Positions 25,568 to 34,228 of a stretch of DNA of 64,000 nt are shown in pieces (positions within the stretch are counted from its first letter, which is position 1; the number at the start of each line of letters is the position of its first letter). The position numbers were made by a program, and so were the translations under genes. The notes under the pieces are model-generated. The model saw only the letters and a program-made list of their open reading frames with translations. It was not told the origin of the DNA and did no database searches. This stretch comes from Nostoc sp. FACHB-152 (GTDB lineage Bacteria; Cyanobacteriota; Cyanobacteriia; Cyanobacteriales; Nostocaceae): contig NZ_JACJRV010000015.1 in the NCBI RefSeq assembly GCF_014697475.1, forward strand, positions 1 through 64,000, written 5' to 3'.

Positions 25568-26941
25568 ATGCAAGTAGAAACTCTTACACAATTAACAAAT
25601 ACGCAAAAGATATTACCTAATTATATGGCTGCAAAAGTGCCTGAATCTATGTCCGCTTTAGGAAATGTAGATTCAGATCAGGCCAGGGTAATATTAATTG
25701 ACGACCAAGTAATTATTGGTGAAGCAGTTTGCAGACTGCTCTCTACTGCTTCAGATATTTCCTTTCATTATATAAATGATCCGACCCAAGCAATCCAAAA
25801 GGCGATCGCATTTTCGCCAACGGTAATTCTTCTAGATATGGTTATGCCAGATTTAGATGGAATCATGCTGTTGCGCTGGTTTCGTTCTCACCCCGCAACT
25901 CGTGACATTCCTATTGTCATGCTATCTAGTAAAGAAGAAGCAAAATTAAAAGCAGATGCCTTTTCTGAAGGTGCAAATGACTATCTAATTAAGTTACCCG
26001 ACCCAATTGAGTTGATTGCTCGGATTCGCTATCATTCTAAAGCCTACAATAACCTTAAAGCCCTCACCAACGCCACCATTACTGCTCAACTACAAACACA
26101 GAAATTAGAACATACACTCCGGCAATTACAAACAACACAAGTACAATTAGTTCAGACAGAAAAAATGTCGGGTTTAGGGCGAATGGTTGCAGGTTTAGCC
26201 CACGAAATTAATAACCCGCTAAACTTTATTAATGGTAATTATAAATATATAAATAGCTATATTGAATCTTTAGTAGAATTAATTAAACTTTATCAGCAAG
26301 AGCATCCAGAATTAACAGATGCGCTGCAAGAAAAAATTGCAGATATTAATCTGGAATTTATTTTAGATGATATACATAAAGTTCTCGGCTCGATGCAACT
26401 AGGTACTGAGCGTATTAGCGAAATAGTTTTATCATTAAGAAACTTTTCTCGGTTAGACCAAGCTGGCAAAAAAAACGTTAATATCCACGATGGAATTGAA
26501 AGTACCTTATTACTCTTAAAACATCGCCTCAGGCAGGATATTCAAATTATTAAGGAGTATGGTAATTTACCACAAATTGAATGTTATCCTGCTGACTTGA
26601 ATCAAGTATTCATGAATATTTTAAACAATGCGATCGATGCTGTTTTAGAACCACAAAATAAATCTCAAGAAAAACAAATTGTAATTAAAACTGAAATTAC
26701 TGCTTCGCAAATAGCCAAAATTATTATCAGTGATAACGGAGTGGGCATTCATCCAGAAATCCAGCCTAAAATATTTGATCCCTTCTTTACCACTAAACCA
26801 GTTAATAAAGGAACTGGCTTAGGATTATCAATTAGCTATCAAATCATTGAAGATCATCAGGGACACATTAGTTTAAAATCCGCTCCAGGTCAAGGTACAG
26901 AATTTATCATTGAGATTCCGGTTAAATTAAATAAAGAATAA
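25568..26941 (+). CDS. WspR-like receiver fused to a histidine kinase (Wsp output protein)
   Basis: 457 residues. The receiver (about 35-170) contains ILIDDQVIIGEAVCRLL, the acceptor Asp in ILLDMVMPDLDG, and KLPDPIELIARIRYHSKAYN. These are, from memory, the distinctive features of the WspR receiver (DDQxMIGEAV, KLPDxIELIARIRYHS). In WspR a GGDEF diguanylate cyclase follows. Here a coiled linker (about 170-195) leads into a HisKA domain (GRMVAGLAHEINNPLNFING, phospho-His near 215) and an ATPase domain with N box NQVFMNILNNAIDAV, SDNGVGI, DPFFTTKP and GTGLGLSISYQ. It lies at the end of the cluster, where wspR would be, so it is probably the phosphorylation target of the CheA kinase with phosphorelay output. 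Confidence 0.9.
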   Translation: MQVETLTQLTNTQKILPNYMAAKVPESMSALGNVDSDQARVILIDDQVIIGEAVCRLLSTASDISFHYINDPTQAIQKAIAFSPTVILLDMVMPDLDGIMLLRWFRSHPATRDIPIVMLSSKEEAKLKADAFSEGANDYLIKLPDPIELIARIRYHSKAYNNLKALTNATITAQLQTQKLEHTLRQLQTTQVQLVQTEKMSGLGRMVAGLAHEINNPLNFINGNYKYINSYIESLVELIKLYQQEHPELTDALQEKIADINLEFILDDIHKVLGSMQLGTERISEIVLSLRNFSRLDQAGKKNVNIHDGIESTLLLLKHRLRQDIQIIKEYGNLPQIECYPADLNQVFMNILNNAIDAVLEPQNKSQEKQIVIKTEITASQIAKIIISDNGVGIHPEIQPKIFDPFFTTKPVNKGTGLGLSISYQIIEDHQGHISLKSAPGQGTEFIIEIPVKLNKE

Positions 26942-26996
26942 AATTCTAAATTGCGTAAATCTGTAGGCAAGCAAATAAATATCTTACGATGATTTA

Positions 26997-27660
26997 TTGC
27001 CTGACTCTGAGGCAATTAAAACTCACTTTTTTAGTGCTATCCGTGCCTTCACACAACTAGAATTAATGCGAACCAAGGAGTTAATTGAAAACTGGTATGA
27101 AGTCCAGAGAAATTTGTCTCTTCAGGTGGCTCGTGACTTCATTCTGGAACATCTTGAACAAAAGATGGGCTTGATTACACATAGTCAGATTCCTGTCAAT
27201 GCGTACGTTCTGATCATGAGGAAAGATGCGGGCGTTGATGGTGACGCGCAACGCATCAGCCAGTTAGTTTGGATGATTTTCCTCAAAGTCTTTGATGCTC
27301 GTGAAGAAGAACGAAATTTACGAGAAAATTCTTAAAGATTTGCAGAGTGCGGGAAATGCCGGAGAATATTATACTCCCCGTGCGGTGACAAAGTTCATTG
27401 TAGATAGAATCAAGCCGCAATTAGGCGAAATTGTATTTGATCCAGCTTGCGGTACAGGTGGCTTTTTAACAGCAGCTATTGATTACATTCGCCAACATTT
27501 TCAAAGTGCTGATGTTCCAGAAATTCTGCAACAGACGATTCGCGGGACTGAGAAAAAGCCGTTACCTTTTAACCTTTGCGTGACGAATCTGATTTTACAT
27601 GGTATTGATGTGCCATCAGCAGAACATGATAATACTTTGGCACGACCATTGCGCGATTGA
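26997..27660 (+). pseudogene. Broken type I restriction-modification methylase (hsdM) remnant
   Basis: Two frames carry parts of one HsdM. The first (to 27335) includes RKDAGVDGDAQRISQLVWMI and FLKVFDAREEE, typical of the N-terminal methylase region. The second (from about 27304) includes NEIYEKILKDLQSAGNAGEY, YTPRAVTKFIVDRI and the SAM-binding FDPACGTGGFL. The join at about 27300 is out of frame and lacks roughly 100 residues normally found between these parts, so an internal deletion is likely. The frame stops at 27660, before the catalytic NPPF/NPPY motif. The methylase is therefore dead. The first 55 residues, starting at a TTG, are of unclear origin. Confidence 0.8.
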
Positions 27661-27735
27661 AGCATTGGAGAGAGACGAGTGATAGAAAAATGCGGTTAAA
27701 ATTGATTTATATTCCCTAGATAAAAGGAATTAAAT

Positions 27736-27951
27736 ATGCTAAATGCAATTGAATTTCAAGCAAAGATTCAAAATGGTTTAATTCAGATTCCTGATGAGTA
27801 CAAACAAGAACTCGGTGAAGGAGATGATATTAAGGTAATTGTTTTGGTAAAGCAAAAGTCATCTCGAAAAAGAGACATAATTGATGAATTGACAGAGAAC
27901 CCTGTGCAGGTGGATGGATTTCTCAGCCGTGAAGAAATTTACAATCGCTAA
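27736..27951 (+). CDS. VapB-type antitoxin (AbrB-like)
   Basis: A 71-residue protein whose N-terminal half (MLNAIEFQAKIQNGLIQIPD, EYKQELGEGDDIKVIVLV) has the swapped-hairpin DNA-binding pattern of AbrB/VapB antitoxins. A flexible, charged C-terminal tail (NPVQVDGFLSREEIYNR) is suited to wrapping the toxin. It starts 75 bases after the dead methylase and ends two bases before the toxin ATG, the classic antitoxin-first arrangement. It probably neutralises the toxin and represses the operon. Both genes are intact, unlike the restriction genes on either side. Confidence 0.82.
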   Translation: MLNAIEFQAKIQNGLIQIPDEYKQELGEGDDIKVIVLVKQKSSRKRDIIDELTENPVQVDGFLSREEIYNR

Positions 27952-27953
27952 TT

Positions 27954-28385
27954 ATGACATCTGGTGCATCATTCGTTGATACAAATGTTTGGCTTTATCG
28001 TTTGTTTGACGACCAAAAAATAGAAGTTGCAGAAAGAGAAAGAAAGCGTAATCTTGCTATTTCTATTACGGACGCTGAAGGAATAATTATCAGTACACAG
28101 GTTATCAATGAAATTTCTAGCAATTTACTGAAAAAAGCAGCCTTTAATGAGGAGCAAGTGAAAGCGGTGATTCAGTCGCTTTATCGTCGTTGCACTGTGG
28201 TAGAGTTTAACCTATCTATTTTTGAATCTGCTTCTAACCTCCGCAGTCGATTTAATTTCTCTTTTTGGGATAGTTTAATTGTTGCTTGTGCTTTAGCTGC
28301 GGGAGCAAGTATTCTCTATTCTGAAGATATGCAGGATGGGTTAGTGGTAGATAGTCAATTACAAATTGTGAATCCGTTTAAATGA
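27954..28385 (+). CDS. VapC-type PIN-domain ribonuclease toxin
   Basis: 143 residues with the full PIN acidic set: Asp9 in FVDTNVWLY, Glu53 in QVINEISSNL, Asp106 in FSFWDSLIVACA, and Asp125 in LYSEDMQDG, as needed for Mg2+-dependent RNA cleavage. VapC toxins usually cut tRNA or rRNA. It begins two bases after the antitoxin stop, so the pair is translationally coupled. Its TGA overlaps the ATG that starts the hsdS remnant (ATGA at 28382), so the pair was built into the restriction operon rather than dropped at random. No truncation is visible, so it may still be active. Confidence 0.9.
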   Translation: MTSGASFVDTNVWLYRLFDDQKIEVAERERKRNLAISITDAEGIIISTQVINEISSNLLKKAAFNEEQVKAVIQSLYRRCTVVEFNLSIFESASNLRSRFNFSFWDSLIVACALAAGASILYSEDMQDGLVVDSQLQIVNPFK

Positions 28386-28748
28386 AAGTAGATACATTTT
28401 TTCAAAATTTTGAATTGTTGACTGATGCGCATAATTCCAGCTAATATGCTAAAAATAACACTTCATCCACAAGTGAATAAAAAATTTATTTTATATTTTC
28501 TGAAAAGCCCAATATTTAAAGAACAATTAGACAAAATTGTAAAATTTACTGCACAACCTGCTTTTAACGTGACAGCTTTCAAAAAGTTGTTTTTACCTTT
28601 TCCTCCACTGGAAGAACAAAAACGGATTGTAGAGAAGTGCGATCGCCTGATGTCACTCTGCGATACCCTAGAAGCCAAATTGAAACAAGGACGAGATAGC
28701 AGTGAGAAACTGATGGAAGTCGCAGCAAAGCAAGTTTTAACAGCCTGA
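28382..28748 (+). pseudogene. Broken type I specificity subunit (hsdS) remnant
   Basis: The ATG at 28382 begins MKVDTFFQNFELLTDA, the usual start of an HsdS chain (MKVETFF-type). After about 16 codons the frame shifts and the sequence continues in another frame from 28425: MRIIPANMLKITLHPQVNKK, FNVTAFKKLFLPFPPLEEQK, RIVEKCDRLMSLCDTLEAKL, the last conserved segment and coiled coil of HsdS. Nearly all of both target recognition domains is lost. With the dead methylase and no visible hsdR this locus cannot restrict DNA. Confidence 0.8.
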
Positions 28749-28921
28749 TAACTTCCTAGCGTTTCGCATTCAATCAGCTTGCAGGCGATCGCTGAATACT
28801 GTTAACTCCAATTGTGGAAAATTGCGATCGTACTCTCCCAACTTTTGACAACCCATCAAGATGCGTTGGCGTAGCCCGCCGCAGGCATTGCTTCTTCAAG
28901 CAACTACAAATTATTTTGGTG

Positions 28922-29071
28922 TCATTGTCCCTCATTCTGAGCTTGTTTAATCGCTCGTTTCAAAATTAACACCGCCATTTGAGACAAAGAACGCTCCTCT
29001 GCATCAGCCAATTTTTGCAGGGCTTCTTTGTCTTTTTCTTCCATGTAAATAGTTACAGTTACTTTTCCCAT
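28922..29071 (-). CDS. Small ribbon-helix-helix (CopG/Arc-like) protein
   Basis: A 49-residue protein reading MGKVTVTIYMEEKDKEALQK, LADAEERSLSQMAVLILKRA, IKQAQNEGQ. The short N-terminal strand with alternating polar residues (KVTVTIYM), then two helices with 'SLSQMAVLILKRAIKQ', is the classic ribbon-helix-helix DNA-binding fold. The ATG is at 29071. It is divergent from the genes at 29244 and 29798, and the 17-bp perfect inverted repeat at 29088-29130 lies between them, a natural operator. It could be an antitoxin-like or autoregulatory repressor. Confidence 0.75.
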   Translation of the reverse strand: MGKVTVTIYMEEKDKEALQKLADAEERSLSQMAVLILKRAIKQAQNEGQ

Positions 29072-29087
29072 ATCACTATCATAAGCA

Positions 29088-29130
29088 AATTAGTGTGTTT
29101 TTATATTTATTACATAAAAACACACTAATT
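29088..29130. promoter_or_regulatory. Perfect 17-bp inverted repeat, candidate operator
   Basis: AATTAGTGTGTTTTTAT (29088-29104) is exactly repeated in reverse complement at 29114-29130 across a 9-base spacer. It lies 17 bases upstream of the ribbon-helix-helix gene start and also upstream of the divergent gene. A dimeric or tetrameric RHH repressor binding here could control both directions. A terminator role is less likely because it lies ahead of both genes. Confidence 0.6.
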
Positions 29131-29172
29131 AACATAAAAATACTTCGTTATTGCGTATAATTACTTATAAGT

Positions 29173-29216
29173 CAAAAGCCAGCCATCAACTTTCTCAGGG
29201 CGGATGCTGGCTTTTG
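29173..29216 (+). promoter_or_regulatory. Leader hairpin upstream of unknown gene pair
   Basis: CAAAAGCCAGC (29173-29183) pairs perfectly with GCTGGCTTTTG (29206-29216), 11 bp with a 22-base loop. It sits 27 bases before the ATG at 29244 and would fold in the untranslated leader of that gene, perhaps affecting translation or RNA stability. Confidence 0.45.
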
Positions 29217-29243
29217 GCCCCCATATCACAGGAGACATATACA

Positions 29244-29795
29244 ATGTTAAAGCCTGTTAGCTATAAAACAGATCAACACCGAGCTTATCAACAAGCTTTA
29301 GATGATTTCGGCATCACCGAATTACTAGCAAAGCTCAAAAACTACTCTGACGCAGACTTTGAGAGCATCTGGATGCAACTCCAGCAGCCAGAAATAGAAA
29401 CTCTAGCGGCAATTCTGATTTCTGCGTTAACTCACAGCATCAATGGTAAATTGCTTGGGGCTTATGTCCATCTCATCCGGCACAATCACCAAGATATAGC
29501 CCTAGATTTGATTAACCTCAAATACCCAAACGCATCTATCGAGCTTCCCACTAACTTTCCTGATGTCGCCAAAACACCCAGATTTTTATATGGCGATCGC
29601 TTGCGTTGGCTTTCTCATGAAAGCGATACTGACTGGGGTATTGTCATTGGTAGATTTTATAGCTTTGCAAGCGATCGCTGCTGCTGGAGTTGGTGCTATC
29701 TGATTTGGTTAAGCAAAGAGAGCCAGAGTGCAGCTTGGTCATCTGCGGATATTGCTTGGGAGGAAGATTTAGAACCAATGGGTGAGGAGTCATAG
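29244..29795 (+). CDS. Protein of unknown function, accessory region
   Basis: 183 residues from the ATG at 29244, chosen because CAGGAGA at 29230-29236 precedes it; a longer reading from 29151 would translate the leader hairpin. The N-terminal half is helical (YQQALDDFGITELLAKLKNY, SDADFESIWMQLQQPEIETL). The C-terminal half has a tryptophan-rich block (CCWSWCYLIWLSKES, AAWSSADIAWEEDLE) reminiscent of a small beta-domain, preceded by RFLYGDRLRWL...TDWGIVIGRFYSF. I do not recognise the family. It is 2 bases ahead of the next gene, which it accompanies as a pair. Confidence 0.65.
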   Translation: MLKPVSYKTDQHRAYQQALDDFGITELLAKLKNYSDADFESIWMQLQQPEIETLAAILISALTHSINGKLLGAYVHLIRHNHQDIALDLINLKYPNASIELPTNFPDVAKTPRFLYGDRLRWLSHESDTDWGIVIGRFYSFASDRCCWSWCYLIWLSKESQSAAWSSADIAWEEDLEPMGEES

Positions 29796-29797
29796 TT

Positions 29798-30133
29798 ATG
29801 AATCCTCATCCACTCAAGCAGCGAGAGCAAGATTTGATGCAATTCTACAGTTATTGTCAATTAGGTATGACTCCCAAGCAGTTTTACACCAAGTGGCAAG
29901 TGAGTTATGAAGAAATGGCGCAGATTTGCGTAGACACGAAGTGGCTTGTCGTCAGACATCGTTCCCTGTCCACTGTTCGGCGTTGGTTTGCGAGAGGTAA
30001 AAACTACCGCCGCCCCATGCCAGCCGATTTACGCCACCTTGCACTGATGAACTTTCTGCTGGAACACTTTGAGGAGATTCCCCAAGAACTGTTGCAGAAA
30101 CTACCAAGAAATAATGTAATACCTTTTGAATAG
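29798..30133 (+). CDS. Protein of unknown function with HTH-like helices
   Basis: 111 basic residues; the ATG at 29798 is preceded by GAGGAG within the end of the upstream gene, so they are co-translated. The middle (MTPKQFYTKWQVSYEEMAQI, CVDTKWLVVRHRSLSTVRRW) has spacing like a helix-turn-helix followed by a basic recognition segment, and the C-terminus is helical (LRHLALMNFLLEHFEEIPQE). It may bind nucleic acid, but no family is recognised. The pair sits beside toxin-antitoxin and decayed restriction genes, an accessory context. Confidence 0.65.
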   Translation: MNPHPLKQREQDLMQFYSYCQLGMTPKQFYTKWQVSYEEMAQICVDTKWLVVRHRSLSTVRRWFARGKNYRRPMPADLRHLALMNFLLEHFEEIPQELLQKLPRNNVIPFE

Positions 30134-30468
30134 CTAAAACTCTTGCTGTACAAGCATTTAATAAATGACAATAATTTGTCACGACGACAAACAATTAGTC
30201 ACTGTACAGGAAAAAGCCCTAACTTATCCTGTAAAAATAAGTTTTACCAATAGGTGTTCAAGTTATTTTGGCGCGGTTCTTAGGAAACTCCAAAAGTACA
30301 GAGCTACCTTGCTAAGATGCTATCATTACCTCTGCATACTGAAAGTAAATATTGCTAGAGAAGCTGATGTCTAAGGACAAGCCCTCTGGGTGACGCTCCT
30401 GTGTCGCTAAAGCTGCGCTAACACCTCTGCTTGTCTACGCATATTTACACTGCAACGAATAGTTATTT
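30134..30468. other. Intergenic region upstream of pyrB
   Basis: No gene that I can support. 30381-30440 holds a GC-rich dispersed fragment (GTGTCGCTAAAGCTGCGCTA) of a type common in cyanobacterial spacers. The remainder is the presumed pyrB promoter region. Confidence 0.4.
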
Positions 30469-31473
30469 ATGCCTACTACCACCTGGAATCGTCATCACGT
30501 AATTTCCCTAGCTGACTTTACTACAGCTGAATATAATACTGTTTTGCAAACTGCTGCTTCTTTTCAAGAAGTTTTATCACGGCGGACAAAGAAAGTACCA
30601 ACTTTGCAAGGACAGGTGGTGGCGAATTTATTTTTTGAGCCTTCTACCCGCACTCGTAGCAGTTTTGAATTAGCTGCTAAACGTTTAAGCGCGGATACCT
30701 TAAATTTCGCGGCTTCTACTTCTTCGATGACGAAAGGAGAGACAATTCTCGATACAGCCAAGACTTATTTAGCGATGGGTACTGATATTATGGTAATCCG
30801 CCATAAGGAAGCTGGTGTACCAAATGCGATCGCTCAAGAAATGGATAATTTAGGAGTACGAGTTAGCGTCCTCAATGCTGGCGATGGTCAACACGAACAT
30901 CCTTCTCAAGCACTACTCGATTTATTTACCATCTGTAGTTTAGTCGATCACGAAAATCCTCGTATAGAACTGTTACAAGGGAAAAAGATTGCGATCGTTG
31001 GAGATATTTTACATTCTCGTGTAGCGCGATCAAATATTTGGAGTTTAATTGCGAGTGGCGCACAAGTGCATCTTGCTGCACCACCTACCCTGTTACCAAA
31101 ATTATTTGCTGAGTATATATTTGGGGAAAAAACAGATACACTTAACGGTCAACTATTTTTACATTGGCAATTAGAACCAGCCTTACAAGATGCTGATTTT
31201 GTGATGACTTTACGCCTGCAAAAAGAACGGATGACAGCGCATTTATTACCTAGTTTGCGAGAATATCATCAGTTATTTGGTATTACCCGACAAAAGTTGC
31301 AATTGTGCAAGCCTAATGTCAAAGTATTACATCCTGGCCCTGTTAACCGTGGCGTGGAAATTAGTTCTGATTTAATGGATGACCCAGAGTTTAGTCTAAT
31401 TCAGTCGCAAGTCACCAGTGGTGTCGCCGTGCGGATGGCACTGCTGTATTTGATTGGTAGCGGTAAGACTTAA
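30469..31473 (+). CDS. pyrB: Aspartate carbamoyltransferase catalytic subunit
   Basis: PyrB joins carbamoyl phosphate to aspartate in the first committed step of pyrimidine synthesis in the cytoplasm. The 334-residue protein has the carbamoyl-phosphate loop [13 protein letters not shown] (about 56-68; STRTR), the catalytic Lys segment SSMTKGET (Lys89), [11 protein letters not shown] and the aspartate loop [10 protein letters not shown]. The C-terminal [11 protein letters not shown] is also typical. Length and motifs match bacterial PyrB. It has no operon partner: the following gene is convergent, 40 bases away. Confidence 0.95.
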   Translation: MPTTTWNRHHVISLADFTTAEYNTVLQTAASFQEVLSRRTKKVPTLQGQVVANLFFEPSTRTRSSFELAAKRLSADTLNFAASTSSMTKGETILDTAKTYLAMGTDIMVIRHKEAGVPNAIAQEMDNLGVRVSVLNAGDGQHEHPSQALLDLFTICSLVDHENPRIELLQGKKIAIVGDILHSRVARSNIWSLIASGAQVHLAAPPTLLPKLFAEYIFGEKTDTLNGQLFLHWQLEPALQDADFVMTLRLQKERMTAHLLPSLREYHQLFGITRQKLQLCKPNVKVLHPGPVNRGVEISSDLMDDPEFSLIQSQVTSGVAVRMALLYLIGSGKT

Positions 31474-31513
31474 TATAGGGGTGTAGGGAGAATTAATGAC
31501 AAATGACCATTGA

Positions 31514-33784
31514 CTATTGACCAACTTCGTTGAGAATCTCCTGCAAACTGAGCAATAATTCATTGATAGTGTAGGGCTTGGACAAAAATTTCTTGACACC
31601 AGTTTTCATAATTTCACCTAACTTAGCTTTAGACAAAAGTCCACTGGTAGCGATAATTTTGACTTGGGGATTGATTTTTTGTAAGGTGTAGATAGCAGTT
31701 ATGCCATCCAACGAAGGCAGCATAATATCCATTAGCACCACACTAATTTTATTTGCGTGTTTGGCATATTGTGCGATCGCCTCAATGCCATCACTCGCGA
31801 TCAAAGTTTTATAGTGATAGGTTTCTAGTGATGTTTTCGTAATTTCCTGAATCGGTACTTCGTCATCAACTACCAGAATTAACTCACCATGTCCTGTTTG
31901 GGGTCTAGTTTCTTCTTGGCTAAAGGTTTCGGTTTCCCCAACAGCTGGCAAGTAAACCCTAAAGCAGGTACCATTTCCTACTTGGCTTTCTACACTCACA
32001 AAGCCACCGTGACTTTTAATAATTCCCAGAACAGTAGAAAGTCCTAACCCTGTACCTTGCCCTACTGCTTTAGTAGTGAAGAATGGCTCAAAAATTCTAT
32101 CTAAAATTTCCTCTGGAATGCCAATACCTGTATCGCAGACACTAATCACGATGTAGGGGCCTACTTTAGCATCCAAATTCATTCGGGCATAGTTTTCATC
32201 AATTAATAAATTCTCAGCAATAATAGTTAAACTACCGCCATTGGGCATAGCATCACGGGCGTTGACGCAGAGGTTCATCAGAACTTGGTGGAGTTGGGTA
32301 CTATCTCCAGAGACTATCCACAATTCATGGGGTAAGTCCATGCGAACCTCAATAGATTTTGGGAGTGTCTCTTTTAAAATTTTGGCAACTTCCACAATTA
32401 AATGTTTAGGTTGCAAATTGATTCGCTGACCTTCAACACCCCGTGCAAACGATAATACCTGTTTAACTAAGTCTGCTCCTCGTCTAGCATTAATTTCTAA
32501 AATTTCTAACAGATGCAGTGTTCGCTCATCAGCATCTGGGAATTTTAGTGGTAATAGTTGCGCCCCCGCTAAAATCGGCGTGAGGATATTGTTGAGGTCG
32601 TGGGCGATACCACTGGCTAAAGTCCCGATGCTTTCTAGGCGTTGGGCGCGAAATAGTTGCGCTTCTAAGCGTTTTTTCTCGGTAATATCTGTATCAACTG
32701 TCAGGATTGATTGTGGTCTTCCTTGAGAATCACATACTAAACTCCAGCGACTAGCAACTAATACTTCTTTACCAGTTTTTGTCCGTTTCGTTAACTCACC
32801 TTGCCATTGACCTTTCCTGATGACATTTAACCAAGCTGCTTCAAATTCTGGGCAAGATTCATCAAACAACAATTTACTAGCATCTTTGCCCCAAGCCTCT
32901 TGCGTTTGCCAGCCATAAAGTTTTTCTGCACCTTTATTCCAAAAAAGAATTTTATTTTCTAAATCACGCACACAAATAGCATCAGTGGCAATGTCTAATA
33001 ATGCTGCTTGTTCGCGGATTTTTTCTTCAGCTTGTTGGCGTTCACTAATGTCGATGCTGGCGCAAGTTATGCCCACAATATCTTGCGCCTCATTGCGTAA
33101 TGGCTCGACAGTCAAATCATAATATCGAATGCCTTGAGGCGTATTTAATGATATTTCTGCTCTTGTACCTATACCCGTAGCCAGCACACTATTTTTAATG
33201 TTGCTAAGATTTTGGGCATCTTCTCCTGGAATGAGTTCTGAGTCATGTTTACCCAACATTTCTTCAGTTGTCCATCCAGAAATCGAGTTATAAACCCAGG
33301 TGTAACGTAACTCTTTATCTTGATTAAAAACAAAAATCGGGGAATTTTTGAGTGCTACTCGAAATCGCTCTTCACTCTGGCGTAGTGCATCTTCGATGCG
33401 TTGACGCTCAATAGCATAGCGCATAGAACGCACTAGTAAGTCACCAGTTACTTGTCCCTTGACCAAGTAATCTTGCGCTCCTTCTTGCATGGCGCGTAAT
33501 GCTAAAGTTTCATCATCCAAACCTGTTAACACAATAATCGGAGTAGCTTTGGCTTGGCGGTTAGCACTAAGGAAGGTGCTAATACCTTGGCTATCAGGTA
33601 GAGAAAGGTCTAACAACATCACATCAAAACTATCATGTGCTAACAAATTGAGTGCTTCTGACAGTCGCTCAACGGGACGCAACTCTACCTTCGTGGTGTT
33701 GACTTCCTTTAATAACTCCTGTAAGAGAAAGACATCCCCAGGGTTATCTTCTACTAAGAGGACTTTAATTAATTTTCCTGCCAT
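31514..33784 (-). CDS. Hybrid sensor kinase: REC-PAS-PAS-HisKA-HATPase-REC
   Basis: 756 residues, cytoplasmic. It starts with a receiver ([20 protein letters not shown], acceptor in [13 protein letters not shown]; about 5-125), then two PAS domains (about 140-255 and 260-375). The HisKA H box reads [20 protein letters not shown] (phospho-His near 391). The ATPase domain (about 500-615) has [12 protein letters not shown] and the N box [16 protein letters not shown]-terminal receiver ([33 protein letters not shown]) ends the protein. It starts 5 bases after the stop of the single-domain regulator upstream, so the three genes here form one operon. The signal is unknown. Confidence 0.92.
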   Translation of the reverse strand: MAGKLIKVLLVEDNPGDVFLLQELLKEVNTTKVELRPVERLSEALNLLAHDSFDVMLLDLSLPDSQGISTFLSANRQAKATPIIVLTGLDDETLALRAMQEGAQDYLVKGQVTGDLLVRSMRYAIERQRIEDALRQSEERFRVALKNSPIFVFNQDKELRYTWVYNSISGWTTEEMLGKHDSELIPGEDAQNLSNIKNSVLATGIGTRAEISLNTPQGIRYYDLTVEPLRNEAQDIVGITCASIDISERQQAEEKIREQAALLDIATDAICVRDLENKILFWNKGAEKLYGWQTQEAWGKDASKLLFDESCPEFEAAWLNVIRKGQWQGELTKRTKTGKEVLVASRWSLVCDSQGRPQSILTVDTDITEKKRLEAQLFRAQRLESIGTLASGIAHDLNNILTPILAGAQLLPLKFPDADERTLHLLEILEINARRGADLVKQVLSFARGVEGQRINLQPKHLIVEVAKILKETLPKSIEVRMDLPHELWIVSGDSTQLHQVLMNLCVNARDAMPNGGSLTIIAENLLIDENYARMNLDAKVGPYIVISVCDTGIGIPEEILDRIFEPFFTTKAVGQGTGLGLSTVLGIIKSHGGFVSVESQVGNGTCFRVYLPAVGETETFSQEETRPQTGHGELILVVDDEVPIQEITKTSLETYHYKTLIASDGIEAIAQYAKHANKISVVLMDIMLPSLDGITAIYTLQKINPQVKIIATSGLLSKAKLGEIMKTGVKKFLSKPYTINELLLSLQEILNEVGQ

Positions 33785-33789
33785 GTCGA

Positions 33790-34215
33790 TTACTCCGGTG
33801 GCAGTTTTACGATCGCAAACCAGAAATTTTCTATAGATTGTACAATTTTAACGAACTGATCAAAATCAACTGGTTTGGTGATATAACAATTAGCTGCCAA
33901 GTTATAGGCTTTGAGAATATCTTCTTCTGATTGGGAAGTTGTGAGGACAACCACAGGAATTCGCTTGAGTTTCTCGTCAGATTTAATTTCTGCTAATACC
34001 TCCCGTCCATCCTTTCTGGGTAAGTTTAAATCTAACAATACAATATCAGGATGAGGTTTTTTGGCATAGTTATCTTGTTTGCGTAAAAATGCCATTGCCT
34101 CTACACCATCTTCTACAATATTCAAGTTAATTGAGATTTTGCTATCTTGTAGAGCGATGCGTGTGAGTTCAGCATCACCAGGATTATCTTCTACTAACAA
34201 AACCTCAATTGGCAT
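33790..34215 (-). CDS. Single-domain response regulator (Rcp1-like)
   Basis: 141 residues from the ATG at 34215, which gives [20 protein letters not shown]; a 37-codon N-terminal extension is not expected in this family. The acceptor Asp is in DIVLLDLNLPRKDG and the late Lys in CYITKPVD. This is the small Rcp1-type receiver that partners multi-domain kinases such as phytochromes. It lies 13 bases after the kinase gene at 34229-36523 and 5 bases before the next hybrid kinase, so it is likely phosphorylated by one of them. Confidence 0.92.
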   Translation of the reverse strand: MPIEVLLVEDNPGDAELTRIALQDSKISINLNIVEDGVEAMAFLRKQDNYAKKPHPDIVLLDLNLPRKDGREVLAEIKSDEKLKRIPVVVLTTSQSEEDILKAYNLAANCYITKPVDFDQFVKIVQSIENFWFAIVKLPPE

Positions 34216-34228
34216 AATTCTTGACGTA

